64,000 bases of DNA, from assembly GCA_943368475.1 (NCBI GenBank), contig CALRLF020000003.1:1-64000 (forward strand), in the 5' to 3' direction. Positions 19,051 through 28,372 of this stretch are shown here, in pieces. The stretch comes from UBA1930 sp943368475 (GTDB lineage Bacteria > Bacteroidota > Bacteroidia > Chitinophagales > Chitinophagaceae). The notes beneath the pieces are model-generated. The model saw nothing but the letters and a program-made list of their open reading frames with translations. It had not been told where the DNA came from and ran no database searches. A program made the translations under genes and the position numbers. Within the stretch, counting starts at the first letter, position 1. Every line of letters begins with the position of its first letter.

Positions 19051-20241
19051 ATGTTGCATTTTATTCATATTAAAGAGCTGCTAAATTTACTTTCGAGAAC
19101 GAAAGAATTATTGGCTGAAATGTTTGAAAAAAGAAAGTCATTTTCCTACAAGTATGAGATGGCTTTGGAATTGGTGGAAGAAGATGTTTTGGAAACATTG
19201 ATTACAAAAGGTGTGTTGCGTCAAAATGGAGCATACATTGAATTGGATGAACAATACCTTGGCTTTTTTGAACAGGTGTTGGAAGTTAATGAAGACATTA
19301 ATACGTCTTACATTCAGGAAAATATAGGGCAAGTAAAACAGGCGATTGATTTTTATTTAAAAGAGAATATTGAGCATCGTAAATACAGTTATTTGAAGCA
19401 GGTAAAATCGTCGATGCGTAAGATTGGAAGAATTACATTGCGTAATGTGATTGACCTGAACAGGAATATTGAAAATGCGTTTAAAAGTGAGCCGAATTAT
19501 AAAATTAAAATTGTCCGTTTAGAAGGGTTTGATCAGAAACGAAAGGATATTCAATTACTGATTGAGCAAACTGAAAGAATGGTGATGGGAGAAGAGGAGC
19601 AAACCTTTTTTAAAACAGCCATGGATGACGAGTTGAAATACATTACAGCTCAGCTAAGATTGAAGTTAACTGAGGCAAGACATAATCTGATTGAAACACA
19701 AAAGCAGGTGATTGAATTCTTGAATCAGGTGAAATTTCAAAGCCGTTTGGTAGAGAAAATTAAGCAGGTAAAATATTTAAAAGATCAGTTTGAATTAAAG
19801 GCCAAAACAAATATTGTTGAGGTTTTACAACAAGCTAAAGCTGTGAACTTTGAAACTAAGCCAACCTATCCCTTACGTCTATCCTTAGACTATTTACAAA
19901 CTGATGAAGCCCGTAATAGTTTAGAAAAAGTTGCTGTAAAGCAAAAGCAAGGCAGGCGAAATGTCTTGCCTGTTGCAGAAGGTATTTCAGATGCTTATTT
20001 ACAAACAGAAACAGAAGAAGAAGTATTTATTAATCTACAAGCCATGCGTAATGGATTTGCAGCTTCGGGTAAAAATTTATTTCAGTTTGTGATGGAATAC
20101 AATTATCCACGTGAAGTGCCTTATGACGAAAAGATTACAGTGTTTTGTCAATTGGTTTCTATGTATGAAACAGAGTTTAAAGTGGCTGATGAGTATGGTA
20201 AACAAGAGATGATTGAATATGCAATGGTGTATCCGGGGTAG
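19051..20241 (+). CDS. Kleisin-like subunit of a Wadjet/Mks-type SMC system (JetA/MksF-like)
   Basis: A 396-residue, strongly helical protein with no enzymatic motif. The N-terminal part (about 1-75) looks like a winged-helix block (ELVEEDVLETLITKGVLRQNGAYIELDEQYL) and is followed by long charged amphipathic helices (about 80-250) and a small C-terminal helical domain. This is the layout of kleisin-type MksF/JetA subunits. It lies immediately beside genes for a KITE-like protein, an SMC ATPase and a TOPRIM protein, but on the opposite strand and facing them. Kleisin identity is inferred from shape and neighbours, not from a diagnostic motif. Confidence 0.62.
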   Translation: MLHFIHIKELLNLLSRTKELLAEMFEKRKSFSYKYEMALELVEEDVLETLITKGVLRQNGAYIELDEQYLGFFEQVLEVNEDINTSYIQENIGQVKQAIDFYLKENIEHRKYSYLKQVKSSMRKIGRITLRNVIDLNRNIENAFKSEPNYKIKIVRLEGFDQKRKDIQLLIEQTERMVMGEEEQTFFKTAMDDELKYITAQLRLKLTEARHNLIETQKQVIEFLNQVKFQSRLVEKIKQVKYLKDQFELKAKTNIVEVLQQAKAVNFETKPTYPLRLSLDYLQTDEARNSLEKVAVKQKQGRRNVLPVAEGISDAYLQTETEEEVFINLQAMRNGFAASGKNLFQFVMEYNYPREVPYDEKITVFCQLVSMYETEFKVADEYGKQEMIEYAMVYPG

Positions 20242-20249
20242 GTTTTTAA

Positions 20250-20298
20250 GTTGAAAAGGTTGAAAGGGTTGAAGAAGTTGGAAAGAGTTGAAGAAGGG
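20250..20298 (+). repeat. Short GTTGAA-type tandem repeat between convergent genes
   Basis: About five imperfect copies of a GTTGAAnnn unit (AAGTTGAAAAGG, TTGAAAGGG, TTGAAGAAG, TTGGAAAGAG, TTGAAGAAGG) fill most of the 57-base gap between the kleisin-like and TOPRIM genes. No hairpin terminator is visible. Confidence 0.6.
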
Positions 20299-21159
20299 TT
20301 ATAAGTTTATTAGCACCTCCTGTTCCAATCCTTTTTTGTGTTTGTGAATCAAGGTTAATAAATCTATAATTTCTTTTTCTTCGATACTTGAACTATCTGC
20401 TATTCTATCTATTTGTTGATTGTATAATGTTCTGTTGCCTTTTTGTTGCAACAAACCTTCGATGTTGGGAGGAATGAAAAAAGTTGCTCTTTGGTGTAAG
20501 TGCTGTTTGAATTCCCTGAGATAAATATTGATGCCTTCTATATCAAAATCACCAAAATGTAAGTATGGATTATTGATGGATTTTAGCCATTGCAACACAT
20601 CGTTGTATTGGGTTTGTGGGTAACGTGAAATAAACAGTGGTTCTATGTTTTTAAACAGGTAGTGTTGCTGATGAATAAACCTAAAGTTTTCTGCATTCTC
20701 AATGCCGATAATGGTTGTATTTTCTGGGATAAAGAATTTTTCAAAATCGTGTATAAAAATAAAACTGCCAATCGCAGGTTGAAGCGTAATTGATTGATTG
20801 TTAAGTATTGCTTTAATTGGCTGATAAGAGTTTACCAAAAAGCCCTTAAATGTTCTGATGGATTTTAGTTTTGAATCAGAACTTATTTGTACAGCTTCAC
20901 TTCGGGTTAAATTTTCTTGCTCATATTTTTCAACATACAATTCAAGATTGTCTATACCAAAATGATTGCTGATGTATTGGTTGAGTAAACTATTATCCGT
21001 TAAAAAGTATAAGTTTCTATTGGATCCAATTCGTTGTTTGGCAATGATATTATCTTCTAATAGTTTTTGAACAATTGTATGTTTCATTTGAGCAGCAGGA
21101 ATTTTATTTCCCTGCTGCATGTATAACAAATGTTTGGCTATGTTGATGGGTAATTTCAT
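20299..21159 (-). CDS. TOPRIM nuclease subunit of the Wadjet-like system (JetD-like)
   Basis: A 286-residue protein. The N-terminal half (about 1-110) looks like winged-helix DNA binding. The C-terminal half carries a topoisomerase VI/Spo11-type TOPRIM: IIGIENAENF with the catalytic Glu at about 154, then YLHFGDFDIEGINIY with the Asp-x-Asp at about 204/206, and a terminal KKGLEQEVL. JetD of Wadjet cleaves plasmid DNA using such a domain. Its ATG overlaps the TAA of the SMC gene by one base (TAATG), so translation is coupled. It is shorter than typical JetD, which I recall as 350-400 residues. Confidence 0.75.
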   Translation of the reverse strand: MKLPINIAKHLLYMQQGNKIPAAQMKHTIVQKLLEDNIIAKQRIGSNRNLYFLTDNSLLNQYISNHFGIDNLELYVEKYEQENLTRSEAVQISSDSKLKSIRTFKGFLVNSYQPIKAILNNQSITLQPAIGSFIFIHDFEKFFIPENTTIIGIENAENFRFIHQQHYLFKNIEPLFISRYPQTQYNDVLQWLKSINNPYLHFGDFDIEGINIYLREFKQHLHQRATFFIPPNIEGLLQQKGNRTLYNQQIDRIADSSSIEEKEIIDLLTLIHKHKKGLEQEVLINL

Positions 21160-24100
21160 TACGATGCATAATTACTGATAATCCTTTTTACTTTAGTAAA
21201 GCTTTTGGCATCTTTCTCCAGTTTGTAAATATGGCGATAGTCCATTGCATTGGTTTCAGTTGGTGAACCATTGATTAATAGAATGTTTCTATCGTTGGCA
21301 AATTGTAAAATTCCTTTCACATTGTTAGGGTGTAGTTTACCAATTTCATCCATCATACAATGCAATCTGAAATCTTTGAAACGCTTAGATGCCCCTTCTT
21401 TAAACACATTTAAGAGCATAATGTTAATCATGGCTTTTACCAATACATCTGTTCCTTCAGATCCAACATTGGCAAGCTTTTCGACCCAGCCAGTATCATT
21501 TTGATTTTCTTCAATCCTGAACTTTAATTCAAATGAATCGGATAAGGAAATAAAGTCTTTTTTATACTCACTGATTGACTTACTCAATTGTTTCAATAAG
21601 TCAACTGCCTTTTTGTTTTTACTTTCATTGTCAATGGATGAAAACAAATTCAACCCTCCAATATCATAAGCATGTTCATCATTAAACACTTTAATGCTTT
21701 GTAAAAGTGTTACTACTCTATTAGCACTGGCATCTAATTTTAGTTCAATTTTTTTGATGGCCCCAACAAAGTTTTTACGTTCAAAATCTTTGTTGATGTT
21801 GGTGATTACTTTTTGAATTTCATCGCCTTTGCTCATTAAGTTGGTGGTTTCTTTTCCAACAGAATGAATGATGCTGGCAAAGCGTTCATTGATGCGTTTT
21901 TCGTACTCTTCAATTTTATTATCGGTAATAAATTCATTCAATTGCTCAGCAAAATCTAGGTATTGCTGTTTGGCAATAAGTCCAGTTGAAAAGTTGAAAA
22001 TATTTTGAGAAGAAAAGTTGCTCAAAAACTTATTGATGGCTTCTTTCAATTCATCCAATCGCTTGATGCCATTATAATACGTTCTGTTCAGTTCGTCAAT
22101 AATATTCTTGGTACGTTTATCTGTTTTAAATTCATCTTTAACTTCCTTGTGAACCTGTGCAATGGTTAAATAACATTCGGTTTGTTGGAAGTTTTGAAAT
22201 GCTGCAATATCATCTTTTGCTTTTTGTAATTCCAAATTGATATTGGTAATATTTTCTTCGTAATGCTTTAATTCTTCTTGTTGTTTTTGTTTTTGCTGGG
22301 CATGTTTTTGCTCTTCGTTTTCACAACGTTGTTCCAGTAGTTGTTTTTCGTTTTTAAAAGAATCTGCTTTATCCAACAATTCACGTTTGTCTTTCTTGTA
22401 TTCGGTTACAATGTCCCTGTTCTTTTCAATAAACGAAAGTTCTTTTTGTAAGTCTTTTAGATGTTCTTCAATGGTTGCTAACTGCTGTGTATTGGCTCCT
22501 TCACCTGCTAATTCAGCTTGTTGTTCTTTATTTACTTTTTGCTTTTGTAATTCATAGTTGCGTTTGTAGGTATTGATATCTGCTTCAATAAATTGTAATT
22601 GCGTATTAAGCGTTTCTTCTTCAATAGTGAGCTTTTTGTCGTGTTCTTTTTCTTTGACTTTTAATTGCTTAAGCAAGGTTTCGTCTATGCTATGCAATAG
22701 TTGTTTTGCTGCCAATAATTTTTCAGTAGCAGCATCAATGAGTGCATCGGCAGTTTGTAAAGCTTCTTGCTTTTCGGCTGCTGCTTTAAGTTCAACATCT
22801 TTTTGCGTAAGCCTAGCATTGGTTAATTTTAATTCAGCTTGTTCTACTGCGTAAGTATGTTCTGCTAAACTTTCTTTGAATTCTTTTATTTTAGGTTGAT
22901 ATTTTCTTTTTAGTTTTTCTAACTCATCTGTTTCTGATTGATGCAGTTGAGCAATTGTTTTTTTAATTGCATCAATTGCATCATTGAGTTTGTTTTTTTC
23001 CTTGGTATAATCTGCAACAGTTTTTACTTTGTTATTTAGATCATTCAGGTTGATATTGATACCATAAAATGAGTTTGATTGATTTGCATTTTTTTGTGGC
23101 GATAAATCATTTAGAAACAACACCTCTTCATCTATAACCTTGCCAATAGTGTTTTCCCAACCCTGATTATTTTGATTTAGCCAGCCATATAAGGAGTCTT
23201 TACTGTTGTTAATTTTAGCATCAATAGCTTCAATTAACTGGGTACTTTTAGCAATCGTTTCATTGTGTTTTTCAATAACACGTTCCGTATTTTGTTTAAT
23301 ACTTTTTTCTTCCAGTTCCCATTGTTTTAAAATGGTTTCACTTTTACTTTTAATGGTTTGTATTTCATTGCCACTTTGCTGAATGGTGAATTGCAGGTCA
23401 ATAATATCTTGCTTAACTTCCTGCATTTCTTCTTCATAAAAACGCTTGTGTTTTAAAGCTTCTTTTTTTATGTTCAGCTCATGCAATGACTGTTGCTTTT
23501 GCTCAATTTCCTGTTGAGCCTGCTCAATACTTTGCTTATTGTTTTGCTTAATATCATTCAGAAGTTTTTCTAATTGTTCTTTCAGATCAGTTTTAAAAGT
23601 TAGAAAATTTTCTTTGAGTGTAAAACGTTCGGTGTTTTTGTTTTGCTCAAATTCTTTGTAACTGCTTTCAATATTTTGAAACAGTAAATCGTATTTCTGT
23701 GTTACTTCTTTAAACTGAAAGGAGAGCAGTTCTTTTTCCTTTTTTAGCTTTTGTAATTCCGCTTCAATATCAGTTTTCTTGGTAACACGAATTTCTATTT
23801 CATGAATGTTCTTGTTGTCGTAAAACTCTTTCTTTTCTTTAATGTTTTTCAGCTTATCATCTAAAACGGTAAGCTCACCTTTAAGTTTTTGAATTTTATT
23901 TTGAAACCTTTTTTCCGATTCTTCGATTTTTTGAAGCTGGGTTTGTTTGTTGTTTTCTTCCCTTTCTTTTTTGTCGAAAAGTTTTGGTTCTAATCTTTGA
24001 ACCTGCTGAATACTGTAAGCCAATTGCAAAGCATATTGTACTTTCTCTCTATCGAGGTGACGAATAGCCGTGTGCAGCTTAATTACATTTTCAGATTGTT

Positions 24101-24806
24101 TTAAAACATGTGATTCTTTAAACAACTGAATGTCTTTCAATTGAGCTTCAAAATCTTTTAAATGATGGGTATAACTCTGCAAATCAATTTCAATGTCTTC
24201 TTCGTTGAGAGACATAATGATTGTTTGTTTTATAAATTCTGCATCCAGCTTAGAGTTTAAGAAAACGTTTTGTATGGTACGTGGAATATTTTGGTATTGC
24301 TTACTCTCCAGCAAAGCATATTTTTTCCAGTCTTTTTTATTTTCATTGTTGCCATATAAAATATCACGGTATTCTTCATAACGATCTATTTTACGGGTAT
24401 AATATATTTTGTCAGCATCTAACAAAGCTCTTGTAGCATCCCAGCTTTCAAAAGCTTTACCATCTGTAGCAATAAAATATTTTTGATTGTAAGCTGTGTC
24501 TGTAAATCTGAAACAAACTTTACCCTGAGATTTAAAAGCAATAATGCTGTAGCTTCCTGTTTCAGTAGTTACTTCATAAATGAGGTAAGAATTTTGGTAA
24601 GGAAAATAATATTCAGCAAAGCTTTTCTTCTCTTTCGAGATGCCTAGTTTCAACGTATCGGCATTGTAGAAAAATAGTATCGACCTTAGTAAGGTACTTT
24701 TTCCTACGCCTTGTGTACCTATTAAATGCACGTTTCCATCAATACTAACTTCCGCATATTTAATGGTTGCACTATTGATAAATGTAATCTTATTTAGAAA
24801 CCTCAT
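21159..24806 (-). CDS. SMC/MukB-like ATPase of the Wadjet-like system (JetC-like)
   Basis: A 1215-residue SMC-type protein. Walker A is GTQGVGKST at residues 30-38, very near the N-terminus as in MukB/MksB/JetC. Residues about 260-960 are almost entirely Glu/Lys/Gln-rich coiled coil, interrupted near 520-600 by a less charged region (GWLNQNNQGWENTIGKVIDEE) that is a likely hinge. The C-terminal head has Walker B LHCMMDEIGK at about 1148-1157 and SPTET after it. Such proteins form DNA-loop-extruding dimers with a kleisin and KITE subunits. It overlaps the KITE-like gene by 17 bases upstream and the TOPRIM gene by 1 base downstream. Confidence 0.85.
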   Translation of the reverse strand: MRFLNKITFINSATIKYAEVSIDGNVHLIGTQGVGKSTLLRSILFFYNADTLKLGISKEKKSFAEYYFPYQNSYLIYEVTTETGSYSIIAFKSQGKVCFRFTDTAYNQKYFIATDGKAFESWDATRALLDADKIYYTRKIDRYEEYRDILYGNNENKKDWKKYALLESKQYQNIPRTIQNVFLNSKLDAEFIKQTIIMSLNEEDIEIDLQSYTHHLKDFEAQLKDIQLFKESHVLKQSENVIKLHTAIRHLDREKVQYALQLAYSIQQVQRLEPKLFDKKEREENNKQTQLQKIEESEKRFQNKIQKLKGELTVLDDKLKNIKEKKEFYDNKNIHEIEIRVTKKTDIEAELQKLKKEKELLSFQFKEVTQKYDLLFQNIESSYKEFEQNKNTERFTLKENFLTFKTDLKEQLEKLLNDIKQNNKQSIEQAQQEIEQKQQSLHELNIKKEALKHKRFYEEEMQEVKQDIIDLQFTIQQSGNEIQTIKSKSETILKQWELEEKSIKQNTERVIEKHNETIAKSTQLIEAIDAKINNSKDSLYGWLNQNNQGWENTIGKVIDEEVLFLNDLSPQKNANQSNSFYGININLNDLNNKVKTVADYTKEKNKLNDAIDAIKKTIAQLHQSETDELEKLKRKYQPKIKEFKESLAEHTYAVEQAELKLTNARLTQKDVELKAAAEKQEALQTADALIDAATEKLLAAKQLLHSIDETLLKQLKVKEKEHDKKLTIEEETLNTQLQFIEADINTYKRNYELQKQKVNKEQQAELAGEGANTQQLATIEEHLKDLQKELSFIEKNRDIVTEYKKDKRELLDKADSFKNEKQLLEQRCENEEQKHAQQKQKQQEELKHYEENITNINLELQKAKDDIAAFQNFQQTECYLTIAQVHKEVKDEFKTDKRTKNIIDELNRTYYNGIKRLDELKEAINKFLSNFSSQNIFNFSTGLIAKQQYLDFAEQLNEFITDNKIEEYEKRINERFASIIHSVGKETTNLMSKGDEIQKVITNINKDFERKNFVGAIKKIELKLDASANRVVTLLQSIKVFNDEHAYDIGGLNLFSSIDNESKNKKAVDLLKQLSKSISEYKKDFISLSDSFELKFRIEENQNDTGWVEKLANVGSEGTDVLVKAMINIMLLNVFKEGASKRFKDFRLHCMMDEIGKLHPNNVKGILQFANDRNILLINGSPTETNAMDYRHIYKLEKDAKSFTKVKRIISNYAS

Positions 24807-25356
24807 ATTGTACTTCTTCGGATATTGAAATGCTTAAAATTAATTGTTCAATGTATTTAAAAGAGGCAACTACTTTGTATTGCTGCATGATTTCGTTTTC
24901 CATTTCAGCATATCCATAGTCGCACAATTCTTTAATTAGTTTTTTGATGCGTTCACTATAACTGCCATCGCCAACCACACGTTTCATAGTGTCTAGCTTA
25001 TCTTTTAAACTTGCATCAACTCGTAGCTGCTGGTCTATTTGTGAAGGAGAAAATCTGAAACCTGCACCAAAAGCATTATCGAAAGTTTTGCAAAAATCAA
25101 CAATATCAATCCAGCGATAAGCTTGTTCAATTTTTCTTTCTAAATCAGCCTTATTTTCATCCCTGGTGAAATAAAAATACTCATCACCTTTTTCTAGATT
25201 AAAGTTTATGGCAGCAAAATATTCATGCAATTCATCAAAATTAGCTTCAACAATATTGTATAATTTTCTGTTGTTATCCTCCGCACTATCTGAACAAAGA
25301 AAATTGCCTTTGCTCAGTAGTTCAAATATTTCTACTGTTTGTTTTGGAACTTTCAT
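24790..25356 (-). CDS. KITE-like subunit of the Wadjet-like system (JetB/MksE-like)
   Basis: A 188-residue, acidic, mostly helical protein, with winged-helix-like segments at about 5-65 and 110-160, matching JetB/MksE in size and position. No enzymatic motif. The ATG at 25356 (MKVPKQTVEIFELL) is preferred to the TTG at 25365. It is the first gene of a tightly overlapping three-gene operon (KITE-like, SMC, TOPRIM). Identity rests mainly on gene order and size. Confidence 0.65.
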   Translation of the reverse strand: MKVPKQTVEIFELLSKGNFLCSDSAEDNNRKLYNIVEANFDELHEYFAAINFNLEKGDEYFYFTRDENKADLERKIEQAYRWIDIVDFCKTFDNAFGAGFRFSPSQIDQQLRVDASLKDKLDTMKRVVGDGSYSERIKKLIKELCDYGYAEMENEIMQQYKVVASFKYIEQLILSISISEEVQYEVSK

Positions 25357-25480
25357 ATCGGGCAAACTTAACGGATTTGAAGGTTAAAAAAACGCTTCTT
25401 TAACTTGATTATTCACATTGTATGTGGGAAAAGAATTTTGGAATTAGTTGAGTTGTCTTTTAAGTGCTACAAATCAATAA

Positions 25481-26203
25481 TTACAAGGCTTTTGGAGCAG
25501 CTAGAAAGAAATATTCCTGATCATTTTCAAAGAAAGCATTGAATGTTTTTTGGTCTAACGGGGATGATTTTTTTAGCCAACATGCCAATGTGTAAATTTC
25601 ATAGTTTAATTGGCTGTTAATAAACTGAAACATTTGTGTATTGGTAATGTTGTATGCATTGGCTCCAGCTTTGCCAAATTCAAACAATAGTATTGGTTTA
25701 CTTTGGTTTATGGTTTTAATAGAGCCTTGTAAAGTAAAATATTCTCCACCTTCAATATCGAGTTTAATGAGTGCAATTTTAGTTTCAGCAGGAATGATGT
25801 TATCCAATACATCTGTACTTACTTCAATGGTAGTATCTTTTTCAGGCTTGTCGTAAACTCTTTTTTGTAAGCCGCTATATGCCATATCGGTTAATACCAA
25901 ATTGAAATTTGCTTTACCCGATTTATTCGATAAAGCAATATTGTGCAACAGTGCTTTTGATTGATACTTTAGTTTCAACTTTTCAAACAAAACAGGAATT
26001 GGTTCAAATGCATAATGTTTTGCGTCAGGAGCAACTTGTACCATCATTTGTAAAACCTTGCCTTCATTGGCTCCAATATCAACACAAACGCTTTCAGCAG
26101 TACAAACTTTTTGTAAAACCTTTTTGGTAAGCCTGTCGTACTGCTCATTTTTTGTAAGAGCAATGGGAGATAAGGCAGCAATATGTTTGAGTATTTTTTT
26201 CAC
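25481..26203 (-). CDS. FkbM family methyltransferase
   Basis: A 240-residue SAM-dependent methyltransferase. The SAM-binding motif is VCVDIGANEGKVLQMMV at about 40-56; later FkbM-type blocks are HYAFEPIPVLFEKLK, LLHNIALSNKSGKANF and IALIKLDIEGGEYFTLQGS. The substrate cannot be told; FkbM proteins O-methylate polyketides or surface glycans. The start codon is GTG, two bases after the rluD stop, so it probably depends on rluD translation. Confidence 0.88.
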   Translation of the reverse strand: MKKILKHIAALSPIALTKNEQYDRLTKKVLQKVCTAESVCVDIGANEGKVLQMMVQVAPDAKHYAFEPIPVLFEKLKLKYQSKALLHNIALSNKSGKANFNLVLTDMAYSGLQKRVYDKPEKDTTIEVSTDVLDNIIPAETKIALIKLDIEGGEYFTLQGSIKTINQSKPILLFEFGKAGANAYNITNTQMFQFINSQLNYEIYTLACWLKKSSPLDQKTFNAFFENDQEYFFLAAPKAL

Positions 26204-26205
26204 AA

Positions 26206-27255
26206 CTATTCTTCCAGCAATGGTCTATTACCAACATATCTTCTCCACTTCTCAATTACATTGGTCATGTCATCGGGTAAAGGAGCTTCAAAAAATAATT
26301 CCTTACCAGTTTTAGGATGTACAAATCCCAATGTTTTTGCATGTAAGGCACAACGTGGACAAACTTCAAAACAGTTGTCTACAAACTGTTTGTATTTGGT
26401 GTAAATAGTGCCTTTTAAAATTCTGTCGCCACCATATTCCCAATCGTTGAATAAAGTGTGACCCATGTATTTCATGTGTACACGAATTTGGTGTGTACGT
26501 CCTGTTTCTAAAACACACTCAACCAACGTTACATAATTCATTCTTTCTAAAACTTTGTAATGCGTTATAGCATGTTTGCCTTTTTCTCCATCAGGATAAA
26601 CCGAAAACATTTTTCTGAATTGTTCATGGCGTGCAATATTGCCAGTAATTGTTCCTTCATCTTCTTTCACATCTCCCCAAACCAATGCATTGTATTTTCG
26701 AGAAACAGTATGGTTAAAAAATTGTTTTGCCAAATGCGATGCCGACTCTCCATTTTTTGCCAATACAATTAATCCAGTTGTGTTTTTATCTATTCTATGT
26801 ACCATACCATAACGAGGTAATTCATCTTCATTAAGGTTTGGATTTTGTTGCAACAAATGATAAGCAACACCATTTAACAAAGTACCTGAATGATTACCAA
26901 CGCCAGGATGCACCACCATGTTTGGAACTTTATTAATTACCAAAACATCATCATCTTCAAACACAATATTGAGTGGAATATTCTCCGCTTTTAATTCACT
27001 GTATTCAGGGTTTACATAGGTTAAAACCAAAATTTCATCGGCTGGTTTTACTTTGTAATTTGTCTTTACATTTTTGCCGTTGACTGTAACAAATCCATCA
27101 TCAATTGCCTGTTGCAATTTATTACGAGTTGCACCTTCAATACGTATTTGTAACCATTTGTCAATACGCATAGGTTCTTGGCCTCTGTCTATGACAAATG
27201 TTCGACGTTCGTAAATATCATCGCCCTGTTGTTCTATTTCAAAATCTTCACTCAT
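26206..27255 (-). CDS. rluD: RluD-family 23S rRNA pseudouridine synthase
   Basis: A 349-residue enzyme that converts specific uridines of 23S rRNA to pseudouridine. S4 RNA-binding domain at about 28-90 (MRIDKWLQIRIEGATRNKLQQAI), then the catalytic domain with the signature MVHRIDKNTTGLIVLAKN (catalytic Asp in HRID), ALVWGDVKEDEGTITGNIARH, and ETGRTHQIRVHMKYMGHTLFND. An RluA/C/D assignment to exact positions is not possible from sequence alone; RluD-like is favoured by the S4 domain. Followed by the FkbM gene. Confidence 0.9.
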   Translation of the reverse strand: MSEDFEIEQQGDDIYERRTFVIDRGQEPMRIDKWLQIRIEGATRNKLQQAIDDGFVTVNGKNVKTNYKVKPADEILVLTYVNPEYSELKAENIPLNIVFEDDDVLVINKVPNMVVHPGVGNHSGTLLNGVAYHLLQQNPNLNEDELPRYGMVHRIDKNTTGLIVLAKNGESASHLAKQFFNHTVSRKYNALVWGDVKEDEGTITGNIARHEQFRKMFSVYPDGEKGKHAITHYKVLERMNYVTLVECVLETGRTHQIRVHMKYMGHTLFNDWEYGGDRILKGTIYTKYKQFVDNCFEVCPRCALHAKTLGFVHPKTGKELFFEAPLPDDMTNVIEKWRRYVGNRPLLEE

Positions 27256-27340
27256 GGCTGCGAAGATAATAGTTTGTGTTTTGGTAACTAAAATGTGGGG
27301 CTATCATCATTTGTACAATGCTCAGCAGCAGTTCCTGCTT

Positions 27341-27405
27341 GCCCGTTCCGTTCAGGCGGGCATTTCGTTTCAAGACTTCGTTTCTCAGGGCTTTACACTT
27401 CAATC
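27341..27405 (+). repeat. Dispersed intergenic repeat, family B, copy 1
   Basis: Contains TTTCGTTTCAAG and, 17 bases on, GGCTTTACACTTCAATC. The same two blocks in the same order are found inverted at 63500-63587. The segment before the first block differs but in both is a GC-rich hairpin (here GCCCG...CGGGC). Confidence 0.8.
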
Positions 27406-27466
27406 AGGCAGCCATTGACCTTTTGAATAACGTTGAACATGTGTGGCTGAAAGCTACAGAATAGCA

Positions 27467-27491
27467 TTTGCGAAACTACAAGTTTCGCAAA
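27467..27491. repeat. Perfect 11-base inverted repeat
   Basis: TTTGCGAAACT, loop ACA, AGTTTCGCAAA. No T run follows on either strand, so it is not an obvious terminator. Confidence 0.75.
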
Positions 27492-27530
27492 GCATTGCTG
27501 ATTTATGTTTTATTGCTCATGGGCTGAGGG

Positions 27531-27557
27531 ATATCCTTCGACTACGCTCAGGATGAA
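27531..27557 (+). repeat. CCTTCGACTACGCTCAGG repeat (family C)
   Basis: Matches the widespread Bacteroidota intergenic motif CCTTCGACT(A/T)CGCTCAGG. Related copies are at 49931-49955 (inverted), inside thrC at 50505-50545, and in shortened form in the 90-bp tandem array at 52027. Confidence 0.75.
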
Positions 27558-27672
27558 AAGCTGCTGCTTGTAAAGCTGCACTTGCAACGATAGCCCTGAC
27601 TGAAGTTGAGTTTTAATCTGTTGTTGAAAGCCCCCAATAAATTTCAACATAAAAAATATGTAGGTTTGCGTT

Positions 27673-28371
27673 ATGCAAACAGTTTTTTTTCAAGATTTGG
27701 GAATTCGTTCTTACAAAGAAGTGTGGGACTATCAGGAAATGTTGTTGAAACAAAATGTGCAAATTAAATCTGCTGATACTAACAAACAAAATACTTCTAA
27801 TTATTTATTGTTTGTTGAGCATACACCAGTGTACACGTTGGGTAAAAGTGGACATAAAGAACATGTACTAATTAGTGATGATGAATTGCAAGAAAAAGGC
27901 ATTGAATTTTTTCATATTAATCGTGGTGGAGATATTACGTTTCATGGACCTCAACAAATTGTTGGCTACCCAATTTTAGATTTGGATAAGTTTAAAACCG
28001 ATTTAGGTTGGTACTTAAGAAGTTTGGAAGAAGTAATTATTTTAACCATGGCCGAATATGGTATTGTGGGCGGTAGAAGTAAAGGTGAAACTGGCGTTTG
28101 GATTGATGCTGATATTAAAGGCAAGGAAAGAAAAATTTGTGCAATGGGTATTAAGTGCAGCAGGTGGATTACCATGCATGGTTTTGCATTTAATGTAAAC
28201 ACCGATTTGAATTATTTTAATTATATAGTGCCTTGTGGCATTCAAAATAAGCAAGTTACTTCTTTAGAAAAAGAGTTGGGGTATAAGTTGAGTTATTCTG
28301 AAGTAAAAGAAAAAGTACAACGAAATTTTGAAAAAGTTTTTACAGTGAAATTGATTGAAGTAAATAGTTAA
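27673..28371 (+). CDS. lipB: Lipoyl(octanoyl) transferase LipB
   Basis: A 232-residue enzyme that moves octanoyl from acyl carrier protein to lipoyl domains of 2-oxoacid dehydrogenases and the glycine cleavage system. Family blocks: VEHTPVYTLGKSG, FFHINRGGDITFHGPQQIVGYPILDL, and GVWIDADIKGKERKICAMGIKCSRWITMHGFAFNV, in which Cys (GIKCSRW region) and the preceding Lys form the catalytic dyad region. A single gene; the next gene is convergent and ends one base after its stop. Confidence 0.95.
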   Translation: MQTVFFQDLGIRSYKEVWDYQEMLLKQNVQIKSADTNKQNTSNYLLFVEHTPVYTLGKSGHKEHVLISDDELQEKGIEFFHINRGGDITFHGPQQIVGYPILDLDKFKTDLGWYLRSLEEVIILTMAEYGIVGGRSKGETGVWIDADIKGKERKICAMGIKCSRWITMHGFAFNVNTDLNYFNYIVPCGIQNKQVTSLEKELGYKLSYSEVKEKVQRNFEKVFTVKLIEVNS

Positions 28372-28372
28372 A

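Larger units (their letters stand above)
27256..27672 (+). other. 417-base spacer made of repeats
   Basis: Divergent spacer between rluD and lipB. No gene seen. It contains repeat family B (27341-27405), a perfect 11-base hairpin (27467-27491) and a family C palindrome (27531-27557). Confidence 0.7.
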
